From: Streptomyces pseudovenezuelae
GTDB taxonomy: Bacteria; Actinomycetota; Actinomycetes; Streptomycetales; Streptomycetaceae
DNA length: 64,000 nt
Assembly: GCF_001513955.1 (NCBI RefSeq)
Contig: NZ_KQ948146.1
Location: 818,282-882,281 of the forward strand
Direction: 5' to 3'
The notes below the pieces were generated by a model that saw only the letters and a list, made by a program, of their open reading frames with translations, searched no databases and was not told the DNA's origin. The translations under genes and the position numbers were made by a program. This document shows, one piece after another, positions 7,518 to 15,769 of the stretch (positions are counted from its first letter, which is position 1; each line of letters begins with the position of its first letter).

Positions 7518-8669
7518 GTGAAGCTCCGTCTTTTCGCTGCCGCCGCCGCCCTGCTGCTGATCGGCGGTGCGGCCGGTTCCGCCGCTGCCGACACCCCGGC
7601 CGGGCAGTCCGCGCGGCCCCGTGCCGCGTCCGTCGAGGTGCCCGCCGGTGTCAGCGCCGGGGTCGCCGTCTTCGACCGGCAGACCGGTACGTTCACCGAG
7701 CAGCTCAACTCGGCAGCACGCTTCCGCTCCGCCTCGGTCGTCAAGCTGCTGCTGGCGCTGGACCACCTGTGGAACCGGGGCCCCGACTACACCGTGCCCC
7801 CGGCCGACCGGGCGTGGCTGGAGCCGATGCTGCGCAGCAGCGACGACGACGCGGCCGGCACCTACTGGTCGGACCACGGCGGTACGGCGATCATCACCCG
7901 CATGACGAGCCGCCTCGGCCTCAAGGACACGGCCCCACCGCCCTCCGGGTACGAGGGCTACTGGGGCTACACCGCTCTCTCCGCACGCGACACGGTGACG
8001 ATCTACCGCTACCTCCTGGACTCGGCGCCCGCCCCGGTGCGCGACTTCGTGATGGGGAATCTGCGCCAGTCCACCCGCTGCGCCTCGGACGCCTTCGACC
8101 AGCACTTCGGTGTCGCCGGGGCGTTCGAGAAACCGTGGGCGGTGAAGCAGGGCTGGGCGGGCTCCTCCTACGAGAAGGGCACCTGCGGCCCGCCGCGCAC
8201 CGCCGCCGCGCCGCACTGGGCCGGCCCGGCACCGGCCGCCGCCGCGGACGTGGACCTGACCCGGCCGGCGCTGCACAGCACGGGCACGGTCGGCGCCGGT
8301 GACCGCTCCATCGTGGCCGTGTTCACGCTGCACCCCGTCGGCACCTCGTACGGGAAGGCGTACACGGACATCGGCCGCTTGACCCGCTCCCTGAACGTCC
8401 CCGGAGCCGCGCGGCCCGCGGGATGGTGGTACGGCACGTGGAGCGACCATGTGAACGTCCGCCCCGATCCCGGCACGGGCAGCGCACCGCTCACTCAACT
8501 CCCTGCAGGGGTCGAGGTGTTGGTGGGATGCCAGGCGAAGGGCGAGCGGGTCGACGTACCGCCGTACAGCAACGAGTGGTGGGCGTACCTCCCCCAGTAC
8601 AAGGGCTGGATCTCCAACATCTACGTCAGCTCGCCGGACAACAAGATGCCGGACGTCAAGGACTGCTGA
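7518..8669 (+). CDS. Secreted serine hydrolase, beta-lactamase-like, with SH3-like C terminus
   Basis: 383 aa, GTG start with GGGAG 9 bases upstream. A Sec signal ends near AAAD. Residues ~40-280 resemble the class A beta-lactamase/PBP-like fold: SxxK as SVVK within FRSASVVKLL, then SSDDDA (SxD-like) and a late KQGWAGSS in place of KTG. The C-terminal ~85 residues (HVNVRPDPGTG... GWISNIYV) look like a bacterial SH3 domain, which binds cell wall. It may act on peptidoglycan peptides rather than on beta-lactams; the weak third motif leaves activity uncertain. It follows a secreted-protein gene after ~90 bp and is convergent with the kinase gene. Confidence 0.75.
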   Translation: MKLRLFAAAAALLLIGGAAGSAAADTPAGQSARPRAASVEVPAGVSAGVAVFDRQTGTFTEQLNSAARFRSASVVKLLLALDHLWNRGPDYTVPPADRAWLEPMLRSSDDDAAGTYWSDHGGTAIITRMTSRLGLKDTAPPPSGYEGYWGYTALSARDTVTIYRYLLDSAPAPVRDFVMGNLRQSTRCASDAFDQHFGVAGAFEKPWAVKQGWAGSSYEKGTCGPPRTAAAPHWAGPAPAAAADVDLTRPALHSTGTVGAGDRSIVAVFTLHPVGTSYGKAYTDIGRLTRSLNVPGAARPAGWWYGTWSDHVNVRPDPGTGSAPLTQLPAGVEVLVGCQAKGERVDVPPYSNEWWAYLPQYKGWISNIYVSSPDNKMPDVKDC

Positions 8670-8695
8670 ACGGCCGCGGTGACCGCTCCGCTGCC

Positions 8696-10237
8696 TCACC
8701 GCTCGTAGTCGGCGAGGTAGCGGAGCACTTTCTCGACATGGGGCCGCACCCGTTCGGGGACGCCGCGCTCGGTGATGACCGTACGGTCGCTCGTGCGGTA
8801 GCCGGCCGCCATCAGCGCGGGAAGGTCCTCGGCGGGCAGGTCGGCCTTCTTGAACTGCTGGTCGAGCCAGCACACGTACAGCGACATGGTGGAGATCGCG
8901 TCCGGTGGCGACCGGTAGTCCTTGTCCCCGTCGCCGTCGCCGTCGACCGCCCAGGCCCGGAACACCGACGGCGTCCACATGGCGACGCCGTACTCCTCGG
9001 TCGCCGGGCGGGACGCGTTCACGTCGAAGCCGCTCTCCGCCTTGAGCATGGCGGCGAGAAAGGCGGGCGTGACCTCCGCGTCGGTGCAGCGGTGGGCGGC
9101 CTTCACGATGACCGGCCGCAATGCCTTCGGTACGTCGGAGTCCTCCGGGATCTCGTCTGCGGCCGGGCTGAGCGCGCCGGTGACGACGGCCGGCGTGCCG
9201 CTCTCCCGGTCGTCGTCGGCCCCGCCCCCGTCACCCCCGAGCAGCGCGGTCGCGGCGATCGCGGCGGCCGACACCGCGGCAAGCGCCGCGGCGACGACCG
9301 GCAGCAACCGGCGTCGGCCACGGGGGCCTCCCAGACGCTCGATCCGGGCCGAGAGACTGTCGGCGGTGTGGCGCAGGCGGCCCGCGTGGTCGGGTGCCAG
9401 ACAGTCCTCGATGAGTCGGCGCCAGTCGTCCTCGAGTCCGGCGTCCAGACGCAGCGGCGCGCTCCCCCGGGCGTATGCCTGCGCCGCGAACGACCGGGCA
9501 CGCGCGGTGGCGCCGGGGAACGGATGCAGGCCACCGGTGAGCACCTGGTGGGCCAGGACACCGAAGGCCCAGATGTCGGCGGTCGGCCGCACCACCGTCC
9601 CGCCGGCACCGGTGCGCTGGGACCACCACTCGGGCGGCACGTGGTCGAGTGTGCCGAGCGGTGGCAGATAGGCGTGGGTGCCTTCGAGTTCGGTGGCCAG
9701 GCCGAAGTCGGCGAGCCAGACGGCGCCCTCCGCGCCGAGGAGCACGTTGGCGGGTTTGAGGTCGCCGTGCACCCAGCCGGCGCCGTGCATGTGGGCGAGC
9801 CCGGCGGCGACACCTCGCAGGACCCGCAGTGCGTCCGGGATCGGTCGGCCCGTCCCGGCGGAGTCCAGCGCCTGCCGCAGACTGGCCTCGGCGCGGTCCA
9901 TGACGAGCGCGATCGCCCCGTCCAGCGCGGGCAGGTCCGGCGCGTCCACCGTGCACACGGCATGCGTCCGTACGAGGTGCGGATGGTCCGCCTCGGCGCT
10001 GAACCGTGCCTCGCGCGCGACCAGTTCACCGAGTGCGGCACGCTGACCGGGTGCCAGGGCGCCGGTCGGCAGCACCTTCACCGCCACGATCGTGCCGTCG
10101 GCGACCGCGCGGGCCTCGTACACGGTGCCCCAGCCGCCGGACCCGATGACGGCGTCCAACTCCCAGCCGTCGATCCGGAAACCGGCCGGCAGCCGCGGCA
10201 TGTCGAGGGCACCCTCCTGGGCGCCTGACGTGCTCAT
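8696..10237 (-). CDS. Membrane Ser/Thr protein kinase fused to a lytic-transglycosylase-like domain
   Basis: 513 aa from ATG 10237, whose ATGA overlaps the FHA-like gene upstream. The cytoplasmic kinase (residues ~20-290) has the glycine loop GSGGWG, Lys ~54 in VAVKVL, HGDLKPAN (~156, HGD instead of HRD) and DFGLA (~176). A basic stretch and one membrane helix (~312-334) follow. The outside part (~370-513) resembles an SLT/goose-lysozyme domain: AMLKAESGFDVNAS with the candidate catalytic Glu near 399, then EEYGVAMW. Kinases of this class often bear PASTA sensors; a wall-hydrolase-like domain instead suggests direct sensing or cleavage of peptidoglycan. Whether it is catalytic is unknown. Confidence 0.85.
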   Translation of the reverse strand: MSTSGAQEGALDMPRLPAGFRIDGWELDAVIGSGGWGTVYEARAVADGTIVAVKVLPTGALAPGQRAALGELVAREARFSAEADHPHLVRTHAVCTVDAPDLPALDGAIALVMDRAEASLRQALDSAGTGRPIPDALRVLRGVAAGLAHMHGAGWVHGDLKPANVLLGAEGAVWLADFGLATELEGTHAYLPPLGTLDHVPPEWWSQRTGAGGTVVRPTADIWAFGVLAHQVLTGGLHPFPGATARARSFAAQAYARGSAPLRLDAGLEDDWRRLIEDCLAPDHAGRLRHTADSLSARIERLGGPRGRRRLLPVVAAALAAVSAAAIAATALLGGDGGGADDDRESGTPAVVTGALSPAADEIPEDSDVPKALRPVIVKAAHRCTDAEVTPAFLAAMLKAESGFDVNASRPATEEYGVAMWTPSVFRAWAVDGDGDGDKDYRSPPDAISTMSLYVCWLDQQFKKADLPAEDLPALMAAGYRTSDRTVITERGVPERVRPHVEKVLRYLADYER

Positions 10238-11028
10238 GCGCCGCTCGTCTGCGGGACGGTCCGTCTGCGGGACGGCAGCAGGGCGAGATGCTCCTCGCGC
10301 ACCAGGCCGAAGCGCAGGGCGAGGGAGGCGAGTCGGGCACGCTTGGCGCCCGTGCGGGCGGTGCCCTCGGCTCCGGGCTCCTCGCCGACGTCCAGTCGCA
10401 GCTTGGCGAAGGCCAGATAGTCGATGTGGTAGTTCACGGCGGAGCGGGTCAGCCCGCGACAGCTCTCCAGCGGGCGGAGCCTTTCCGCGATGTCCCCGGC
10501 GCCCGGCAGGGCCCCGTCCGAGGGGTCGCGCAGCCGCGGCTCGCACAGGGCCACCAGCACCAGGAAGTACTTGGCCGTCGCGTCGAGCGCGTACGGGTGC
10601 ACGGTCAACTCACCTGCCCCGGGCGAGGATTGCTCGCCCAGGTAGGCGTGCTGCGGGGCGAACACCTTGAAGTCGACGGTTCCGGACAGTGCGGGCAGGA
10701 CGACGCGGGAGAACTCGAAGGGCACCGGCGCTCCGAGCCGGCCGGGCGCGACGGTGATGTACTCGCCGGCCCCCTCCAGGTTCTCGACCGCGTACGCGGT
10801 GTCACGGCTGAAGTTCGACAGCCGCCAGTAGTCCTCGGCCGCCTCCAGCCGCCCCGCCCGCCGGGAGATCCCGGGATCGGGGAGCACGATGGAGACGTCC
10901 CGGCCGCCGGGCACCCCGCGCCCGAAGTCGGCCACGTCACCCGGCCCCATATGCAGCAACTCCGGTCGGCCCGGGTCGACTTCACCTGGCCGTGCCGGGC
11001 CGGGCGGTTGCACGATGATCGTTTCCAT
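10234..11028 (-). CDS. FHA-like phosphothreonine-binding protein, kinase partner
   Basis: 264 aa from ATG 11028 (METIIVQPPG) with GGGGGAAG upstream; a longer in-frame start lacks a ribosome site. Residues ~25-95 look like a forkhead-associated fold: VSIVLPDPGISRRAGRLE followed by WRLSNFS, matching the SxxH-like loop and the conserved Asn of FHA domains. The rest is alpha-helical and contains a possible HTH near TRSAVNYHIDYLAF. It overlaps the kinase gene by 4 bp, so the two are co-translated; the FHA domain probably binds the phosphorylated kinase or its substrate. FHA assignment is by pattern only. Confidence 0.7.
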   Translation of the reverse strand: METIIVQPPGPARPGEVDPGRPELLHMGPGDVADFGRGVPGGRDVSIVLPDPGISRRAGRLEAAEDYWRLSNFSRDTAYAVENLEGAGEYITVAPGRLGAPVPFEFSRVVLPALSGTVDFKVFAPQHAYLGEQSSPGAGELTVHPYALDATAKYFLVLVALCEPRLRDPSDGALPGAGDIAERLRPLESCRGLTRSAVNYHIDYLAFAKLRLDVGEEPGAEGTARTGAKRARLASLALRFGLVREEHLALLPSRRRTVPQTSGA

Positions 11029-11348
11029 ACCGGTCTTCCCCCGATGTGGTCGCCGGGATCGCACAGGCGATTCCGGTTGCCGCCGCCCCGGCGTGCCGGC
11101 ACCGGGCAGGGCGATTCTCGTGGTCACAGTCGGCGCTCCGCCACCTCGCCCGTCGCTACCGTGAAGGCGACGACGGATGGTTCGCCACGACGTGCCTGCT
11201 TCTGGTCAAAAGCCGCACAGGTGGCATCGTCCTCCCTGCCCGGCACCGTGGGCGGGCCGATTCCAGGGGCGAGAGCGCGAGGCACGTCCACTAGGACGAT
11301 CGGCCGATCATCACGGTTCCCGGCGCGTGAGCCGACCGGCGCGGGTCC
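11029..11348. other. Intergenic stretch without a supported gene
   Basis: Between the divergent FHA-like gene and the secreted-protein gene at 11502. Short open frames on both strands lack ribosome sites and coding bias. It presumably holds the leftward kinase-operon promoter; the rightward promoter begins at 11347. Confidence 0.5.
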
Positions 11349-11392
11349 CTGACATCTGTCAGGGACCGTCGGGACCGGCGGCTCCCTAAGGT
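11347..11392 (+). promoter_or_regulatory. CCTGACA palindrome plus -10 for the 11502 secreted-protein gene
   Basis: Contains TCCCTGACA-TC-TGTCAGGGA, a perfect 9-bp-arm palindrome (11346-11365). The core CTGACATCTGTCAG (11349-11362) ends 24 bases before CTAAGGT (11386-11392), the candidate -10. This is the third copy of the architecture seen at 6768-6887 and the most symmetric one. Confidence 0.62.
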
Positions 11393-11501
11393 GCGGTGCG
11401 CACCACCTCCGCGGGCCCCATTTCCGCAGGCCCCACCTCCGCAGGCACTCGCGCCGGTCGCCACGACCGGCGTCCGTCCTCACTCAGGAGTATCCGAACC
11501 C

Positions 11502-11927
11502 ATGCGCACCAAGCGATCCCTTCTCGGCGCGATCGGCACCATGACCCTGGTGCTGGGCTCCGTCTGCGCCTCCGGCTCGGCCCAGGCGGCGTCCTCCGCC
11601 ACCTCCGCCGTCTCCCCCACGATCTCTCCGGCCGCCCCTTCGCAACTGGTGCCCGCCGGAGACCATGTCACCTGTGACACCGGGAACTTCTGCGCCGGCG
11701 TCTGGGACCCCACGGCCGACCAGTGGCGGGTCTTCTTCCTGTACGACTGCGACCGCTACTACCTGTCGAACTGGCACGGCACGGGCGAAGTCATGAACAG
11801 CCAGACCGACAACGCCCAGGCGACGCTCCACGGCCAGAACGGCGATGTGCTCCAGACCTTCCCGGTCGACACCACCGACGCGCCCGACGTGGACTGGGAG
11901 CCGGTCTGGTCGATCCGCAACTGCTGA
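11502..11927 (+). CDS. Small secreted cysteine-containing protein
   Basis: 141 aa, ATG with CAGGAG 11 bases upstream. A Sec signal ends near AQA. The mature domain carries a spaced cysteine pair CDTGNFC, a third Cys in LYDCDRYYLSNWHG and one at the C terminus, reminiscent of I36/crystallin-like secreted proteins. It is transcribed from a CCTGACA-type promoter and lies 46 bp before the I36-type gene, so they probably form one transcript. Function unknown. Confidence 0.75.
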   Translation: MRTKRSLLGAIGTMTLVLGSVCASGSAQAASSATSAVSPTISPAAPSQLVPAGDHVTCDTGNFCAGVWDPTADQWRVFFLYDCDRYYLSNWHGTGEVMNSQTDNAQATLHGQNGDVLQTFPVDTTDAPDVDWEPVWSIRNC

Positions 11928-11973
11928 CCACGAACACGACAGCACACCGCGTTCCCACAAGGAGGTACCCGAA

Positions 11974-12369
11974 ATTCTCGGAAAACTGGCAAGGACGGCC
12001 GTGTCCGCCGTCGCGATGGCGGGGTCGCTCATGGCCGTCACCGCCGCGCCCGCGTCCGCGACGCACAACGACTACGGATGCCCGTACGGTGCCGTGTGCA
12101 TCTACAACAACGCCGACCCGACCTCGGGCATCGAGAGCGGCGGCGTCTACTGGGCCTACGGTCCGCACAACCTCAGCAACCAGTTCGGCGACCACTACGT
12201 GCTGAACAACCAGTACGACGACGCGTGGGTGGAGCTCTGCACCGGCTACAACGGCACCGGCCGAGGCGAGTCCATCATCTCCGCGGGGTGGGGCTTCGTC
12301 GAAAACCTGAGCCCGATCAATTCCATCGCGCTCGGCACCGGCGACAACTACCCCTGCTCGCCGCCGTGA
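11974..12369 (+). CDS. Small secreted I36-type protein, paralogue of 5769-6173, probable ATT start
   Basis: 131 aa if it starts at ATT. AAGGAGG (11959-11965) lies 8 bases upstream, and no ATG, GTG or TTG exists near it in frame. The first GTG (VSAVAMAG) would give a signal peptide with no positive charge, whereas the ATT start gives ILGKLARTAVSAVAMAG with K and R. Mature sequence: CPYGAVCIYNNADPTSGIES and a shared central block nearly identical to the paralogue. Same family and likely same role as the 5769 gene, but on the opposite strand and under a different promoter. A hairpin follows the stop. Confidence 0.75.
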   Translation: MLGKLARTAVSAVAMAGSLMAVTAAPASATHNDYGCPYGAVCIYNNADPTSGIESGGVYWAYGPHNLSNQFGDHYVLNNQYDDAWVELCTGYNGTGRGESIISAGWGFVENLSPINSIALGTGDNYPCSPP

Positions 12370-12378
12370 CCCGCGGGC

Positions 12379-12395
12379 CTTCCGTGTGACGGAAG
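12379..12395 (+). terminator. Short hairpin after the I36-type gene
   Basis: CTTCCGT-GTG-ACGGAAG, a perfect 7-bp stem 9 bases past the stop codon. Likely terminator of the 11502-12369 transcript and boundary to the oxygenase operon. Confidence 0.55.
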
Positions 12396-12462
12396 CAGTG
12401 TTGCGGCCCCGTCACGCCCTTCCCGACGATGTCGTCATCACCCAACGACGGGAGCCGCAACG

Positions 12463-13536
12463 ATGCCGCACACGACCGCCTTCGCCAGGAACCAGTGGTA
12501 CGTCGCCGCCTACAGCCATGAGGTGGGGCGTGAGGAGCTGCTCGGCAGGACGATCCTCGGTGAGCCGCTCGTCTTCTACCGGACCGAGGAGGACGGGACG
12601 CCCGTCGCGCTCGCCGACCGGTGTGTGCACCGCAGGTTCCCGCTCCACGAGAAGCCGAGCCGGCTCGACGGCGACAAGCTCGTGTGCGGCTACCACGGGT
12701 TCACGTACGACACGACGGGCACCTGTGTGTACGTGCCGGGGCAGAAGCGGGTACCGCGTACCGCCCGGGTCGCCTCCTACCCCGTCGTCGAGCTGGACTC
12801 CCTGATCTGGGTGTGGATCGGCGACCCGGCGCTCGCCGACGCCGACACGATCCCGCGGGCCCGGCACCTCGACTCCCCCGGCTGGGTCACCGTGCGCGGC
12901 ATGGAACCGATCGACGCCGACTACGGCCTGCTGGTCGACAACCTCCTCGACCTCTCGCACGAGACCTATCTGCACGGCGGCTACATCGGCACCCCCGAGG
13001 TCGCCGAGACGCCGATCACCACAGAGGTCGACGAGGGCGCCGGCATCGTGCGGGTGAGCCGGCACATGGACGACGCCGCGTGCCCGCCGTTCTACGCGAA
13101 GTCCACCGGCATCGAGGGGCGGATCACCCGCTGGCAGGACATCGAGTACCACGCGCCCTGTCTGTATCTGCTGCACAGCCGCATCGCCCCGGTCGGTGTG
13201 CTCCCCGAGGCCGACGGCAGCGACCCGAACGGCTTCCACACCGAGATCACGTACGCCATCACACCGTCGAGCGACGGTCACGTGTACGACTTCTGGATGG
13301 TCTCGCGGGACTGGGCGACCGAGGACGCCGAGGTCACCGAGTTCCTGCGGGGCAACAACCACACGGTCGTCATGCAGGACGTCGACGCGCTCAACCTGCT
13401 CCAGCGCACGCTCGGCACCGAGCGCTCCGGCTACCAGGAGCTCAGCATCAACATCGACACCGGCGGTCTCGCCGCCCGCCGTATCCTCGCCCGTCTCGTC
13501 GAGGAGGGCGACAAGCCCGTGGAGAAGGTCCTGTGA
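12463..13536 (+). CDS. Rieske non-heme iron oxygenase, VanA-like alpha subunit
   Basis: 357 aa. The N-terminal Rieske domain binds a 2Fe-2S cluster through CVH (~52-54) and CGYH (~74-77). The catalytic domain carries the mononuclear iron triad around NLLDLSHETYLHGG. Length and layout fit the vanillate O-demethylase/toluenesulfonate oxygenase group, which demethylates or hydroxylates aromatic acids using electrons from a partner reductase. That partner is two genes downstream. The actual substrate is uncertain; vanillate is one option. The stop codon overlaps the start of the next small gene. Confidence 0.88.
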   Translation: MPHTTAFARNQWYVAAYSHEVGREELLGRTILGEPLVFYRTEEDGTPVALADRCVHRRFPLHEKPSRLDGDKLVCGYHGFTYDTTGTCVYVPGQKRVPRTARVASYPVVELDSLIWVWIGDPALADADTIPRARHLDSPGWVTVRGMEPIDADYGLLVDNLLDLSHETYLHGGYIGTPEVAETPITTEVDEGAGIVRVSRHMDDAACPPFYAKSTGIEGRITRWQDIEYHAPCLYLLHSRIAPVGVLPEADGSDPNGFHTEITYAITPSSDGHVYDFWMVSRDWATEDAEVTEFLRGNNHTVVMQDVDALNLLQRTLGTERSGYQELSINIDTGGLAARRILARLVEEGDKPVEKVL

Positions 13537-13736
13537 GTGCCGCGCCCACCGGGGAGATCTACCGCATCGACTGGCTGCCGGGCACGGACACCCTGCACGG
13601 CACCTGTCACTGCGGCCGCGAGCACACCTCGCAGGACCCGATCGAGATGTGGGAGTGGATGCTCGCCCACCCGAACGGACACGCCCCGCAAGGACCCGAG
13701 CTCCGAGGAAACGAGCCGCGAGGGAACAGTTCATGA
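13533..13736 (+). CDS. 67-aa conserved-type protein between oxygenase and reductase, CxC motif
   Basis: Starts at GTG overlapping the oxygenase stop (GTGA) and ends overlapping the reductase start (ATGA), so it is embedded in a translationally coupled trio. The sequence has LHGTCHCGREH, a CxC...H cluster that might bind metal, then WEWMLAHPNG. No family recognised. Its position suggests an accessory role such as cluster assembly or a small subunit of the oxygenase; this is inference from context only. Confidence 0.75.
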   Translation: MSAAPTGEIYRIDWLPGTDTLHGTCHCGREHTSQDPIEMWEWMLAHPNGHAPQGPELRGNEPRGNSS

Positions 13737-14671
13737 GCGACGCGTACGAAGCCGAACTCGTCGTCGACCGCAGGGACTCCGCGGCCGACGGCGTGCTCGC
13801 CCTCACCCTGCGCCACCCGCTGGGCGAACAGCTCCCGGCGTGGGAGCCCGGCGCCCACATCGACGTGGTGCTCGGCCCCGGCCTGGAGCGGCAGTACTCC
13901 CTGTGCGGCGATCCGTCCGACCGTACGTCCTGGCGGATCGCCGTGCTCCGCGAGCCCGCGGGACGTGGCGGATCCGCCCATGTGCACGAGCAGTTGAGGC
14001 AGGGCGGCAAGGTCCGGGTGCGCGGCCCGCGCAACCACTTCGCCCTGCGGCCCGCGCCCCGCTACCGCTTCATCGCGGGCGGCATCGGCATCACCCCGAT
14101 CCTCCCCATGCTCGCGGCGGCGCAGGCCGCGGGCGCGGAGTGGACCCTGCTGTACGGCGGGCGGACCCGCGACTCCATGGCGTTCACCGAGGAGTTGAGC
14201 CGCTACGGCGACCGCGTCACCGTCGCTCCCCAGGACGAGTCGGGGCTCCTGGACCTCGCCTCGGTGCTGGACGGCGTTCCCGAGGGCACCCTCGTCTACT
14301 GCTGCGGGCCCGGTCCGCTGCTCGACGCGGTTCAGGAGCACTGCCCGGCCGGTCTGCTGCACGTCGAGCGGTTCGCGCCGAAGGAGCAACCGGAGGGCGA
14401 GAACACGCAGTTCGAGGTAGAGCTGGCGCAGACCGGCACAACGGTCACCGTCGCTCCGGACGTCTCCGTGCTCGACGCCGTCCGCGCCACGGGGGTCGAG
14501 GTGCTGTTCTCCTGCACCGAGGGCACCTGCGGCACCTGTGAGACCGACGTCCTCGACGGCACCCCGGACCACCGGGACTCGGTGCTCACGGACGAGGAGC
14601 GGGAGGCCGGGGAGACGATGATGATCTGCGTGTCCCGGTGCCGGGGGAGGAAGCTCGTGCTGGACCTGTAG
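13733..14671 (+). CDS. Oxygenase reductase, VanB-like (FMN/NAD and 2Fe-2S ferredoxin)
   Basis: 312 aa. Order of domains: flavin-binding barrel with RQYSLCGDP, NAD-binding region with GGIGITPILPM and the CCGPGPLLD signature, then a C-terminal plant-type ferredoxin with CTEGTCGTCETDV and a distal Cys. It passes electrons from NAD(P)H to the Rieske centre of the oxygenase. This is a class IA phthalate-dioxygenase-reductase layout. The gene is coupled to the 67-aa protein and ends ~125 bp before an ABC importer that may supply the aromatic substrate. Confidence 0.9.
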   Translation: MSDAYEAELVVDRRDSAADGVLALTLRHPLGEQLPAWEPGAHIDVVLGPGLERQYSLCGDPSDRTSWRIAVLREPAGRGGSAHVHEQLRQGGKVRVRGPRNHFALRPAPRYRFIAGGIGITPILPMLAAAQAAGAEWTLLYGGRTRDSMAFTEELSRYGDRVTVAPQDESGLLDLASVLDGVPEGTLVYCCGPGPLLDAVQEHCPAGLLHVERFAPKEQPEGENTQFEVELAQTGTTVTVAPDVSVLDAVRATGVEVLFSCTEGTCGTCETDVLDGTPDHRDSVLTDEEREAGETMMICVSRCRGRKLVLDL

Positions 14672-14797
14672 CTCCCTTGTGTTCTCGACCAGTTGCTCCA
14701 GATGCGGGTCGACGATCTGGGCCGGCGTGACGCTGACGTTGTAGCGTGCGGTCTGCGCACAGCCTGTCGGAACGACGAAGTCTGCACAGGAGGAGCC

Positions 14798-15769
14798 ATG
14801 CGTCGTCTGCTCGTCACCCTCGCGGCCGGAGCATTAATGGTCACCGCGTCGGCCTGTGGTTCGTCCGGGGACCCGGAGGCCTCGGATTCGGGATCGTCGT
14901 CCGACGGCACCACCACCGTCAAGCTCGGCCTCATCCCGATCGTCGATGTCGCGCCGGTCTATCTGGGCCAGAAGAAGGGCTTCTACAGCAAGCACGGCCT
15001 CAAGCTCGACATATCGACAGCCTCCGGTGGTGCGGCGATCGTGCCCGGAGTCGCCAGCGGGCAGTTCCCGTTCGGTTTCTCCAACGTCACCTCCCTGCTG
15101 ATCGCCCAGGCATCCGGAGTCCCGATCAAAGCGGTCTCCAACGGCATCGCCTCAACAGGCGTGCAGAGCAAGGACTTTGCGGGGATCGCCGTGAAGAAGG
15201 GCAGCTCGGTCAAGTCCGCGAAGGACCTGGAGGGCAAAAAGGTCGCCATCAACACGCTGAAGAACATCAACGAGTCCGCGGTGCGCGAGTCGGTCCGCAA
15301 GGCAGGCGGCGACCCGGACAAGGTGAAGTTCGTGGAGCTGGCCTTCGACCAGATGCCGGCCGCCCTCGACGGCGGACAGGTCGACGCGGCCTGCGCGGTC
15401 GAGCCCGCGCTCGCCACCATCAAGAGCCAGGGCGGCCAGGTGATCGCCTCCCCACTGGTGGACGTGGCCGCGAACACCACGGTCGCCCTGTACTTCACCT
15501 CGACGCGGTACCAGCAGCAGCACCCCGACCTGGTGAAGAAGTTCCAGGAGGCCACCGCCGAGTCCCTCGCCTACGCCGACGCCCACCCGGACGAGGCACG
15601 CCGGATCATCACGACGTACACCAAGATCCCGGCCTCTGTGCTGGCGCAGGTGACCCTGCCGAAGTGGCCGGCCGAGCCGAACAAGGCCTCCATCGAAGCG
15701 CTCGCGAAGCTGGGCGAGGAGGACGGGTTCTTCAAGAAGACCCCCGACGTCGACGCGCTGCTTCCGTGA
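14798..15769 (+). CDS. NitT/TauT-type ABC substrate-binding lipoprotein
   Basis: 323 aa, ATG with AGGAGGAG upstream. The lipobox is TASAC with C20. The fold matches the SsuA/TauA/NMT1 group (LGLIPIVDVAPVYLGQKKGF, then GVASGQFPFGFSN). Members bind sulfonates, nitrate, aromatic acids or pyrimidines. Leu13 is encoded by TTA (14834-14836), the rare bldA-dependent codon. It begins a tightly coupled operon with two permeases and an ATPase; proximity to the Rieske oxygenase suggests an aromatic substrate, as inference. Confidence 0.88.
   Translation: MRRLLVTLAAGALMVTASACGSSGDPEASDSGSSSDGTTTVKLGLIPIVDVAPVYLGQKKGFYSKHGLKLDISTASGGAAIVPGVASGQFPFGFSNVTSLLIAQASGVPIKAVSNGIASTGVQSKDFAGIAVKKGSSVKSAKDLEGKKVAINTLKNINESAVRESVRKAGGDPDKVKFVELAFDQMPAALDGGQVDAACAVEPALATIKSQGGQVIASPLVDVAANTTVALYFTSTRYQQQHPDLVKKFQEATAESLAYADAHPDEARRIITTYTKIPASVLAQVTLPKWPAEPNKASIEALAKLGEEDGFFKKTPDVDALLP

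Noticed and set aside
8423..10228. A 601-codon rightward open frame opposite the kinase gene
   Set aside because: It is the mirror of a GC-rich real gene. The leftward frame has kinase motifs; this one has no domain and no ribosome site.
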